This document shows, piece by piece, positions 46,565 to 55,528 of a stretch of DNA of 64,000 bases. Below the pieces are notes generated by a model, which had not been told where the DNA came from, searched no databases, and saw nothing but the letters and a program-made list of their open reading frames with translations. The position numbers and the translations under genes were made by a program. The stretch spans positions 713,001-777,000 of the forward strand of contig JAQISU010000097.1 of assembly GCA_029339505.1 (NCBI GenBank). Reading direction: 5' to 3'. Within the stretch, counting starts at the first letter, position 1. Every line of letters begins with the position of its first letter. The DNA is from Unio delphinus. Taxonomy: Eukaryota; Mollusca; Bivalvia; Unionida; Unionidae.

Positions 46565-46990
46565 TTAAAAAATCTTTTTTGAATTATAGCTTTGAGCAGC
46601 AAAATTACCAAAGGCTTGATAATCCTTTGATTTCAATAAAATAGGTTTTTTTATTAATATTTTAGCATGATCAGTAAATTTATTCAACAGAGAAACAGTC
46701 GTTTTTTTCGGATCAGTTTTTTCAGTTTGTTCAGTTTTCGCTGCTAGTTTTTCAAGCTCACCAATAACAGATTTTCCCGTCTCGGGACCATCTCCCAGTA
46801 AAGCACGCTCTACCCCTTTCGTTGCTGTGGTTACTGGTTTAAACAACTCTTCAGACCCCAGAGCAAAATCAGTTTGTAAACTCTGTCGTTGTTGCAGTTT
46901 ATTTCTTACAGAGTCGCGAATTGGTATAAATTTCTTAATTGCATCTAGTCGCTCACGAGCCAATCGGGTTGTTAATGCTTCATTGACCAT
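46565..46990 (-). CDS. Polinton coiled-coil protein, function unknown
   Basis: 141 residues, predicted mostly helical and charged: LTTRLARERLDAIKKFIPIR, then LQQRQSLQTDFALGSEELF and KPVTTATKGVERALLGD. The E/K-rich helix followed by a K-P-V-T motif resembles a small gene I recall upstream of the capsid genes in related elements. No enzymatic motif is seen. An AATTGAAAA box lies 21 nt upstream of the ATG (47,011-47,019). It could be a scaffold or DNA-associated virion protein, but nothing in the sequence decides this. Confidence 0.5.
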   Translation of the reverse strand: MVNEALTTRLARERLDAIKKFIPIRDSVRNKLQQRQSLQTDFALGSEELFKPVTTATKGVERALLGDGPETGKSVIGELEKLAAKTEQTEKTDPKKTTVSLLNKFTDHAKILIKKPILLKSKDYQAFGNFAAQSYNSKKIF

Positions 46991-47490
46991 TATTTGAAAT
47001 CAGAAACCATTTTTCAATTGTAAAACAATTTTTCCCATCGATGATTCCATCCTTAACGGTCCAATTTTTTATTGCTGTGAAATATTTTTATTTTTTATCC
47101 ATTGATTTTGCCTGTTTTTGACAGTTTTGGTGGTTTTCAGTTGAAAATCTCAAAGAGATTTTACAGTCAAGTAGTCGATTTTACATGGGATTTTCCATAA
47201 GGAAAAACTGTTAAAACTCATTTTTGATGATTTTTAGCCATTTTTCATCAATTTTTGCCTGTTTTCAGTGATGTTTGGTCATTTTTCATCGATTTTCATC
47301 AAAAAACCTCGTAGGGTCAAGTAGTCGATTTCCATAGGGAAAAGTTCTTAAAAGAACTTTCAAAGCTGTTAGGATTCTATTTTATTTTCGCAGTGTGAAA
47401 TATTTTCACTGATTCAATCAAAAAATGACAAAAAAATGAAAATCTCAAGGAGATTTTACTGTCTGACAAAATCTTTTGAGGGTCGGTCAA
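46991..47490. promoter_or_regulatory. 500-bp non-coding segment with repeated hairpins and GTCAAGTAGTCGATT motifs
   Basis: No frame crosses this stretch. It holds two copies of GTCAAGTAGTCGATT (about 47,167 and 47,319) and two 19-bp hairpins with identical 8-bp arms, AAAATCTC-AA(A/G)-GAGATTTT (47,144-47,162 and 47,439-47,457). T-rich runs with TTTTTCATC recur between them. It separates the leftmost unknown gene from the virion gene cluster. A regulatory or RNA-processing role is plausible; a replication role cannot be excluded. Confidence 0.45.
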
Positions 47491-47847
47491 TCAAAATAGT
47501 TCATTTTCTTGAATTAACGCTCGTAAGTTTCTAATTTTAGAATTAACTTCCTTTTTCAATTCATATTCGTTACCCAATTCTTTTCGTATTCCTTCCACGA
47601 TAGTATATAACGGAACAAACACACCTACTTCACTGGAAAATGCAAGAGAGTCTCGAATAGAATTTTGAATTTTTTTGATGAGTGCATATTTCTTTGGTAA
47701 CATATACTTGTTAGTGCTAACTCCGTATTCTATATCCTGAAAATCCGACTTGATTTGATCAGGATTTAACCCATCTGACAATTTAATATTCTGATTTTTC
47801 AATTTTGCAATTTCAACTATGATGCTATTCATAATTTCAGAATTCAT
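47491..47847 (-). CDS. Small helical Polinton protein, unknown
   Basis: 118 residues from the ATG at 47,847 to 47,491, predicted helical and charged (MNSEIMNSIIVEIAKLKNQN; LGNEYELKKEVNSKIRNL). I do not recognise it. It is the first gene of the minus-strand left arm, with a TGAATTAGAA box 17 nt upstream, the same kind of box as 5' of the gene at 43,962. That shared box and a clean frame in AT-rich DNA support it being real. Confidence 0.45.
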   Translation of the reverse strand: MNSEIMNSIIVEIAKLKNQNIKLSDGLNPDQIKSDFQDIEYGVSTNKYMLPKKYALIKKIQNSIRDSLAFSSEVGVFVPLYTIVEGIRKELGNEYELKKEVNSKIRNLRALIQENELF

Positions 47848-47907
47848 ATATGATAATACATATTTCTAATTCATTTTTCAAAAATAAATGAGCCGTTAAT
47901 ATTTTCA

Positions 47908-48397
47908 AAATTCAGTCTGTATATATAAATATCTTTTTTAAAATTCAGTCTGTATATATAAATATCTTTTTTAAAATTAATTCTGTATATATAAATATAT
48001 TTTTTAAAATTAATTCTGTATATATAAATATATTTTTTAAAATTCAGTCTGTATATATAAATATCTTTTTTAAAATAATTCTGTATATATAAATATCTTT
48101 TTTAAAAATTAATTCTGTATATATAAATATCTTTTTTAAAATTCAGTCTGTATATATAAATATCTTTTTTAAAATTAATTCTGTATATATAAATATATTT
48201 TTAAAAATTAATTTTGTATATATAAATCTTTTTTAAAATTCAGTCTGTATATATAAATGTCTTTTTTAAAATTCAGTCTGTATATATAAATATCTTTTTT
48301 AAAATTCAGTCTGTATATATAAATATCTTTTTCAAAATTAATTCTGTATATATAAATATATTTTTAAAAATTAATTCTGTATATATAAATATAAATG
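47908..48397. repeat. 33-bp minisatellite inside the Polinton
   Basis: About 15 copies of TTCAGTCTGTATATATAAAT plus ATCTTTTTTAAAA, with TTAATTCTG variants, repeat every 33 bp. It lies between the left-arm genes and the central non-coding region. The TATATATAAAT core gives many TATA-like boxes. Confidence 0.92.
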
Positions 48398-48934
48398 CAG
48401 ACAAAAATAAATATCAACCATGATGAGCGGTTATCAGTCATTTGACCCCCTTGATATAGGCCGCTGTGGTTCTATTTGCATTCATTGGGTCCCTTATTAG
48501 GCCTTTGTGTCTTTCATAGGGTTCCTTTGTTAGAGCATTTTTCTGTTTCTGTTTTATATCAGAATGTTTTTGCTCTTTGAGATATGACCCTATGACCGTT
48601 TCTTTTAGCCGATAATTCATTCTGGGGTTACCCAATGTGCATCCACGAACCTTTTTTTGGCCGGTAATTCATTTTGAACACCATACGGGGCTACCCAAAT
48701 GTGATAAAGAGCTAATTACATCCATGGATGTTATTTATTTTAGGGCATTGTATGTGTTTACATTCAACATGCAACCCATGAAATCAAATTCATGGTTGCG
48801 TAAGTTGTCAAAAACCGACAACCCACGCTACCGTAAATTTGATAGCATGGGTTTGCATGTTATGTGAATGCACACAGAGGGGTTGCCCTCCCTCCCCTCA
48901 ATTAAATAGAAAAAAAAAACATCCACCGTTTCAC

Positions 48935-49032
48935 CATCAGACAATTTGTCTGCTATGGGGCGCGAACATGTGAAGAATAATTGTCTGGGTTTACAAGCCA
49001 AACACGATACCGTTAGACCACTGTTCACGTCC
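48935..49032 (-). other. tRNA-like sequence with A- and B-box matches
   Basis: On the minus strand GGACGTGAACAGTGGTCTAA starts a tRNA-like stretch with an A-box-like TGGTCTAACGG and, about 45 nt later, a B-box-like TGTTCGCGCC. A possible anticodon arm (GTTTGG...CCAGAC) is present, but the acceptor arms do not pair, so it is not an intact tRNA. It is either a tRNA-derived SINE head or a decayed tRNA gene carried in the element. Confidence 0.3.
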
Positions 49033-49079
49033 ATAAAGAATAACGTTTTTTAACATATATATGTTGTAAATATTCATAT

Positions 49080-49470
49080 AGTATATAAGGGGACTTAATA
49101 CAGCAATCCGCAAGGTGTGCTATTTTATTTTCTTGAATTACTTATTAATGGTGTTTCACAGTATTTAAAGGAGACAGAATATTTGCATAAAGCACTAGAA
49201 AAAAGAATATAATTGTTTGAAAACATTTCTTTTCTTACAAAACAATGCCCAGCCGCTGAATCGCAATAACCCATAAAACAAGTTAACACAATCTAAGGGA
49301 GAAAGTATATAAGGTAATTTAATACAGCAATCCACAGGGTGTTATTTTATTTTCTTAAATTACTTATTAATGGTGTTTCACGGTATTTAAATGAGACAGA
49401 ATATTTGACTTAAACACTAAAAAAAAAAGAAAATATTTCTTTTCTTATAAAACAATACCCAGCCGCTGAG
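49080..49470. repeat. Diverged tandem duplication, 224-bp spacing, inside the Polinton
   Basis: AGTATATAAGG, ATACAGCAATCC, TTACTTATTAATGGTGTTTC, GAGACAGAATATTTG and CCCAGCCGCTGA occur in order at 49,080-49,258 and again at 49,304-49,470. Both copies carry a TATATAAGG box about 18 nt before the ATACAGCAATCC motif. Confidence 0.85.
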
Positions 49471-49503
49471 GGAGATAACTCCCTTGGTTCATTTGTATAC
49501 TAA

Positions 49504-49872
49504 CTATTGTTTGTCTAATTCATTAATAACATCACTGGAGAATCTTTCAATGTAGTCTTGAGGGAATCTTATGATTTTGTCGCTGACTTTGTCAGTGTCA
49601 GGTTCATAATTTCTGATTGATTGTCCATTTTTTATTCGTTTGTCATAATAGCGTTTTAGTTCCCTGTATCGTTTGCCGCCACACCTAAGACATAATTGCG
49701 ACCTTCCCCTAACCCCAACTCCACATCGAATACATGGTAACGGACCAAGGCTTCCACGACGAAAGCTTTGCATATGATACCAACAGAATTCATTTCTGCA
49801 TGATTTGTTACACGGTGTCACTGATCCAATCATAAGCCATTTGCAATGATTCATTATACTTAAATCTTTCAT
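49504..49872 (-). CDS. Cys-rich zinc-binding Polinton protein
   Basis: 122 residues. The first half has about ten Cys/His residues in paired knuckles: CNKSCRNEFCWYH, a Gly-rich turn, CIRCGVGVRGRSQLCLRCGG, then a basic helix (KRYRELKRYYDKR). The spacing C-x2-C-G...C-x2-C-G suggests zinc ribbons. I recall a small protein of this type in other invertebrate Polintons, beside the polymerase. A role as transcription or nucleic-acid-binding factor is inferred. It is transcribed divergently from the polymerase, with only 24 nt between the two start codons, so they must share control sequences. Confidence 0.6.
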   Translation of the reverse strand: MKDLSIMNHCKWLMIGSVTPCNKSCRNEFCWYHMQSFRRGSLGPLPCIRCGVGVRGRSQLCLRCGGKRYRELKRYYDKRIKNGQSIRNYEPDTDKVSDKIIRFPQDYIERFSSDVINELDKQ

Positions 49873-49896
49873 TTAAATGCTTGTTTTAATTATAGT

Positions 49897-52800
49897 ATGG
49901 AGGAGTTCGAGAGATTATCGAAAATTAAGCCTTGGAAAAGTGTTCAATTCAATCTTGATAGAGTTTCTGATACACCAAAGAATAAAATTCTTGATAGAAC
50001 CTTGATTAGTAAAATCAGAGACTGTTTTAATGAATTCAAGCGTGATGGGGCAGCTCATTGTTGGTCAACATTTCGAATTGATGGTGTTGTTGATGCTACC
50101 ATGAATGATGAAAAAGCAGCAGTGATAATCTCACGTCTTGGGGAAGAAAGAAATTTTTTTCGAATAAAATTCCTTATCCGTGATAATGGAAAATGGATCA
50201 TTAGGGACAAATACGAGCCTATTCTTAAGGACAACAAAACTGTCACTGTGACTCAGGATTCAAAACCAGGAATTTTGACTGGAATTGACAAACCCTACTA
50301 CGAAAGATCTTATCCTGTCACAGCAGTTGTTTACGGGATATATCCGCTCAATGACAAACCTGATATTGCAAAACTAGCACCCATGAAATATTCGACAGGG
50401 CTCAATTGTGTAGCAGCACGAATAATGGAACACTTCACAAATGCGTCCCGGGGAAATAAACAAACTGATCTAAGACGAAAAAAAATAACCGAATGGGAAC
50501 TGACAGTGAAACAGCATGGGGCAACAATTCAAGATATAGCCAAATTAGAAACATCATTGAGATTTCCAATATCGGTAAGGACAATCACCGGTGAAGTATT
50601 ATACGAATCGAAATATAATAAAAATGGAACCCCAATACAGATTATTGATCATAACGAACACGCGTGGTCATCTGCAGTAACAATATTCCCACGGGATAGA
50701 ACCGTAAAATATCTATCCCAAACCGAAGAGCTTTTTTCAGAGCAGAAATTATTTGATGCTATTTACCATTTGAGTAAAAACGATCCCGTGTCAATGTGGC
50801 TATTTCATAGTACTTCAGACGAAGAATGTAGATTTGATCAGTTTGTAAGGCCCAACGGAGAATTGTACCGTACTGAAGAACTGCATAATCAAATGAAACA
50901 ACTAGCTAGTGAGTTTTCTCTGGAGGAAGACAACGATCAATTATTAGCAAACTGTTTTACACTTCCATCAGTTGTAGCTCATTTTGCTAGGAAGAAAAAC
51001 GCGTGGAAACCAACACGAAGTGAGTTCTTATCAGAGGTCAAATTGTCTTGTCTTGAATACGGCCATGGAGGATTATGGAACACAAAATACACCGCTGATA
51101 CCGTTATTTCAGTTGATATGATTGCGTGTTATCCAGGAAGTTTTCTTGGGTATTGAGAGTGTGAGAAATATTTCAAACGATTTGGACACCCTACACACGA
51201 AATGACCCGTGTTGCTATTAATGGACCACTGCCACATTTCGATTTAACCGGATTCGCTTGTGTAGTATCATTTGAAATGGCTACAGGACTTCATCCGTGT
51301 AGTTATCTTTGGATTGGTAAACACATGTCTGAAAAACACTGGATGCCAATAGTGTTATTACGGTATATGCTTGATTGTAAGATGTTAAAATCATTAATTG
51401 TCAGTGAAGCAATTATATCCTATCGAGCACAGAAATCAGTCTGGTTACCACAACCTGATCTAGAAAAAATAATTTGCGAAGAGCGAAAACTGTTTCCAAA
51501 TTTCAGTGAACAACAAATCATGGATTGGTCCCAGCAGTTATTTGAAATCAGAAACAATGAAGCAAAAGACCTTGGACGAAGAATAATCGGTAAATTTACC
51601 CAAGGTGACAAAGATGATAATACGAGATATTCTTCACGATTGATTATAGACAATGCTGAATACGATTTTGTAATCACGGATTTAACGAATAGGGGCCTAT
51701 ATGTCAATCGTAAGGACGCATTTATGTCCGATGGAACCAAATTGGGAACAATTGTTACTTACACTGATGGATACAATCCGCAGTACACACATTTGAGAGC
51801 TTCTATGCTCGGTTATGCTTCTATCAATCTGTTTTCAATGATCAATAGATTTCCTACCACCGCAGTTAGAGTTGCTACTGACTCATTTTACATAAATAGC
51901 AAAATGGCTGATTTTAAGGCTACTGGCAACGAGAATTGGGGGTCATGGAGAATTAAGAAGGAAATGCTTCATGATTATATTGCATCAGCAGATGTTACCA
52001 TTGAAAATAATTACTTAGAAAGCAATCAGTGTTCAGAATTTTCTAGTGCACCACCGATTTCTGATCCAATCTGTAGATATAAAACAGTTTATTTAAACGG
52101 CTGTGGGGGGTCAGGAAAAACAACCCGGGCAATTGAGTTATTTCGTGTTTCCAATCCAAACATGATTGTACTAACACCGACTCACAGACTTGCAAGAGAA
52201 ATGATACAGAGAGGGGTAAATGCCTGCACTTATCATAGTTTCTTTAGATGGAAGGGAGATAAATGGACTCCTGAGCGCATGGGAGAGAAATTTATTCCTG
52301 AAATTATCATTTGGGATGAAATAGACACAGTGTCCGAAGATGTCTTAAAAATATTTCTTGAGTGGTTGTTATTAAAAAATACAAAAGTCGTCATGTGTGG
52401 TGATCACGGGCAACCACCACCATTTGCCGGTGCATCCCCCCATGAATGGCTAAAGGGTTTTGTAGACTATTATGAAGAAATTGATACCGATCAAAGATCA
52501 CTTGATAATGAATTAAAAGAATTTAAGAAACTAATTAGATTACAACCGGATAAAATCCAGTGTGAAATAGCCCGTGAAATAATTTCGGAAACTCCCATGA
52601 ATGAGTTTTGGGAAGCGTGGAGACCAAATGATTTAATCATTGCAAGTAGAAAAATAGTCAGGGACACACTTCAGATGAAGTTATTTGAATTGCATAAACA
52701 AAAATTTGCAACACTTCCAGTGCCCCTCTGTTATAGGCCATCGGATACACGAAAACAGAACATCGAAGTTGATATTCCAGGCCTGACAGAGTCAGGGCGT

Positions 52801-53346
52801 GAAAAGAAGATTCTCGTATTAAATGATATTGTGCTGGTTGATATCAATGTCGTTGAAGATGCATTGCGTGCTAATAAATCCCCATGGACGCTAGGTTATG
52901 CAGCAACAATACACTCTTCACAGGGATTGACTATATCGGATACAATTGTTTGGATGGTAGATAATCGCATAGAATGGTCGAATTTAGTCTATCTCGCAGT
53001 GTCTAGAGTACGAAAAATAAATCAACTTCGAAGAATTGTCCTGACAGAGTCAGGCAATGATGAAATCATTGGCGATGATAATGATATTATTGATAAAAAA
53101 CTCTCCGGTTACAAACAACAAGACAAAAAAAAACGAGAATTTGATATTGATGCTGAATTAATAATCACTTTGAAGCAACAACAAAATAATCACTGCGCAA
53201 GTTGCAATTGTATAATGCGTTGGCAGTATTCGGATAAGGATCCTCGCCAATTCACCGTTGACAGAAAAAATAACAATCTCGGTCATGTCAGAAATAATGT
53301 GATGTTGACTTGTCTTGAGTGCAATAGACGCAAGGGTGCTAGTTAA
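49897..53346 (+). pseudogene. Family-B DNA polymerase fused to SF1 helicase and HNH domain, interrupted by one stop
   Basis: A 1,149-codon frame broken once by an in-frame TGA at 51,154-51,156 (codon 420). Before it lies polymerase motif A (VDMIACYPG, Asp407). After it, numbered from the ATG at 51,202: motif C as VATDSFY (about residue 224, one Asp where most family-B enzymes have DTD), an SF1 Walker A (GCGGSGKT, about 300), Walker B (IIIWDE, about 372), GDHGQPPP (about 400), GYAATIHSSQG (about 565) and an HNH-type end with CASC, VDR, GHVRNN and CLECN (about 664-714). The polymerase part would copy the element, probably protein-primed; the helicase would unwind DNA; the HNH role is unknown. 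Its end overlaps the integrase end by 8 nt, tail to tail. No classic exonuclease motif is seen. Confidence 0.85.
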
Positions 53347-54292
53347 GCCCATGCGGTGGTAATTGAGTATCCTCAGGTATCACTTGTAATTGTTGTCTAG
53401 TAAAACCCCGTTGAGGGGCAGTTGAATCCAGTTTATAGATTGGAGGTCTACCCGTAGATCGTGTTATACTAGATATCTTGTGTGCAGTAATACTCCAAAT
53501 AGGATCAGTAGCCCTTTTTGTGCCACCCTCAAGCTCTCCTGGTTCGTATAAGTACCTCACAATGACATTACTACCAAGAATTGGTTGGGAAACGCTAAAA
53601 TCTTTTTGAATTTTCATTTCAGGTATTGACTTCTTTTTAATCGCATTGATAGGTTTCATGTTGATGGTTCTAGTAATCTCATTATTCAGTGCAGTAATCA
53701 CAGCTGGTAACCTTTTAACCCATTCACGGGATCTTTTTTCTTGGATGAATTCTTTTGCGTATTGATATCCAAATAACCGCTCAGCATGGGTTTTATTAAA
53801 CCGTTCTACAATTGCCTGATCACGATGTAGCGCAGTATGTCCTCGTCTGATAGTGACTTTATGATTTTTCATTATTGATAACACTGCACCCTGAAATTCC
53901 TTGCCAGGATCAATTTGTAATAGATTTGGCTAGTGCAGAGGACTCCTTCGATAAATCCTTTCAAATGCAGAAGCCACTTCAGTGGCTGATTTTGTTTTTA
54001 ACGGTTCTGCTTCTTTGTATTGACTTGCAATATCAACTACGGTTAATGCGTATTTGTAACCACGATCATGTGGCAGAAATAATAGATCAGCCTGATGAAC
54101 TTCAGTAGGAACTGTCACATCAAAATGCGAGAATTGAATTTGTTTAGGCGGTGGTAGATAAATTTGCCATAGTGCCTGTTTGGATAACCAATGAGCCGCA
54201 GTTGTTTTTTTCACTTTTGCAGCACTAGCGAGTTTATGGATTGCTGATTTACCCCTCCAGTATCCTCTTGGGGAATAATAAATAGATTCCAT
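53339..54292 (-). pseudogene. Polinton DDE integrase, interrupted by one stop
   Basis: The frame starts at the ATG 54,292 (MESIYYSPRGYW) and ends at 53,339, with a single in-frame TAG at 53,930-53,932 inside the catalytic core. The retroviral-type D,D,E triad is present: Asp69 in HQADLLFLP before the stop, Asp at 53,911-53,909 (LQIDPGKEF) after it, and Glu at 53,806-53,804 (AIVERFNK), with 34 residues between the last two. The C-terminal part (DPIWSI...PIYKL...RGFTRQQLQVIP) is the SH3/chromo-like tail typical of Polinton integrases. The N-terminal helical segment lacks a clear HHCC finger. The protein cuts and joins element ends to target DNA. The stop separates the catalytic residues, so this copy should be inactive. 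Confidence 0.85.
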
Positions 54293-54299
54293 GTTGTTA

Positions 54300-54829
54300 T
54301 TAATTACCAGCACCTAACATCAATTTACTTTTTATAGCCGATTTTATCAAAAAGGAAGCCAATTTTTCTTTGAAAGATTTATCAGAAATAGCATTTAACG
54401 CATGAATTAATTTCACATCTGCTAGATGCCTGTGCTGCAGATTACTGCTTTTATAAGATACATCATGAAGGTGACAGGCCTTATCAATAGCGTTTATTGG
54501 TTCCTCACCGGGTCGGGGCTGATTTTGATCATTGAGTCTGATATCAAGTCTTGTTCCCGGTCCACAGTAGCTATATCCTGGAAGGTGCTTTTCTCCAGGG
54601 TATTTTGCCCATGGGGTTCCAGGGAGTTTAGTTAGCTTGGCTGCGATATCACCTCCTCGTTTTTTTTTAAAGGTTCCTTGAGTTCCTTGGGTTTAGAAAC
54701 AAATCTAAATTTCTTTGTACTACATTGTACGCATTTACCAGAAAGCGCTGATCAGTTATTTTTAGTTGTAATCGTCGTCAAGTCATCTGTGCCAGTACGT
54801 TTTTTACACTTCACACAATATAGATCCAT
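54300..54829 (-). pseudogene. Zinc-ribbon plus phospholipase A2-like protein, twice broken
   Basis: Read on the minus strand from the ATG at 54,829 (MDLYCVKCKKRTGTDD), a CxxC...CxxC zinc-ribbon segment is crossed by an in-frame TGA at 54,754-54,752 and continues to CVQCSTKKFRFVSK. In a run of nine A (54,668-54,660) the frame must shift by one to reach the second part: LPGTPWAKYPGEKHLPGYSY, CGPGTRLDIRL (calcium-loop-like), then DKACHLHDVSY (His-Asp pair), ending at 54,300. CGPGT and a C-x2-HD helix are the hallmarks of parvovirus-type and Polinton PLA2-like domains, used to breach membranes during entry. The integrase ATG follows 8 nt after its stop. The two lesions explain why no single long frame is seen. 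Confidence 0.8.
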
Positions 54830-54846
54830 AATTTATATATAACGGC
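54830..54846. promoter_or_regulatory. 17-bp divergent gap between PLA2-like and ATPase genes
   Basis: The two start codons point away from each other across TAATTTATATATAACGG. The TTTATATATAA core is TATA-like on both strands. The gap is too short for conventional 5' UTRs on both sides, so transcripts probably start within the opposite gene. Confidence 0.4.
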
Positions 54847-55512
54847 ATGAATATAATTGATTATTCAGCTACCCGACGACGGGAACCTATTAAACATCAT
54901 GAAATGTTGCCGAATTCAATTAGAATGATTATAATCGGACCATCTGGAAGCGGAAAGACACAACTGCTACTTAATTTGATAACGAGATGGATGAAATGGA
55001 ACAAATTGTATTTAATAGCCCCGAGTGTAGACGATCAGCGATGCTATGAAGTGCTAAAGGATTTTAACGAGAAAGCAAAAGAATTTCAAATCGATGAAGA
55101 TTTTATTGAGTTTATTACTGATATAGAGGAAGCCCCTTCCGTGGAAGACATCGATGGAAGTATTAACAATTTAGTCGTATACGATGATATCATGTTAGAT
55201 AATCAAAAAAATCCTGCTAGAATATTTTCCCGAGGCAGGCATAAAAACACTGATGTGATCTATGTCACTCAACGGTACACACAAATACCAAAAGTGATCA
55301 GAGATAATTGCAATGTGTTGTGTGTATTTAACGGCGTTGATACTCATACGCTACGAAATATTCATCAGACCTGGTGCAGCGGTGATATGAATCATAATCA
55401 ATTTAGAAATTTCTTTAGTCACGCTCAGTCAAAACCACACGGATTTGTGACAATAAATTTAGCAGACCCTAGGACACGATATCGTATCGGACTTGATAAA
55501 ATATTCGGTTAA
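54847..55512 (+). CDS. A32-like DNA-packaging ATPase
   Basis: 221 residues, intact. Walker A GPSGSGKT at residues 30-37 follows a hydrophobic strand (MIIIG); Walker B is NLVVYDDIM with the Asp pair at 112-113; RGRHKNTDVIYVTQRYTQIP (about 128-147) is the sensor/arginine-finger region typical of the FtsK-HerA packaging branch. This enzyme pumps the genome into preformed capsids in Polintons, adintoviruses and large DNA viruses. The length (about 220) fits the short Polinton type. The ATG at 54,847 is the first in frame and lies 17 nt from the divergent PLA2-like start. It is the last gene before the right TIR and shows no lesion. Confidence 0.9.
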   Translation: MNIIDYSATRRREPIKHHEMLPNSIRMIIIGPSGSGKTQLLLNLITRWMKWNKLYLIAPSVDDQRCYEVLKDFNEKAKEFQIDEDFIEFITDIEEAPSVEDIDGSINNLVVYDDIMLDNQKNPARIFSRGRHKNTDVIYVTQRYTQIPKVIRDNCNVLCVFNGVDTHTLRNIHQTWCSGDMNHNQFRNFFSHAQSKPHGFVTINLADPRTRYRIGLDKIFG

Positions 55513-55528
55513 AATCACCGTAAACCTT

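Larger units (their letters stand above)
48400..49503. other. Central non-coding region of the Polinton
   Basis: No gene is supported. A 65-residue minus-strand frame at 48,438-48,635 is too short to accept. The related phrases CCGATAATTCATTCTGG and CCGGTAATTCATTTTGA, each followed by a TACCCAA, occur around 48,610 and 48,660. The right part is a diverged duplication (49,080-49,470), and the palindrome GGGAGATAACTCCC lies at 49,470-49,483. Confidence 0.5.

Noticed and set aside
48438..48635. 65-residue basic frame in the Polinton central region
   Set aside because: It is short, has no recognised motif, sits among repeated phrases and has no upstream box like those of the other element genes.
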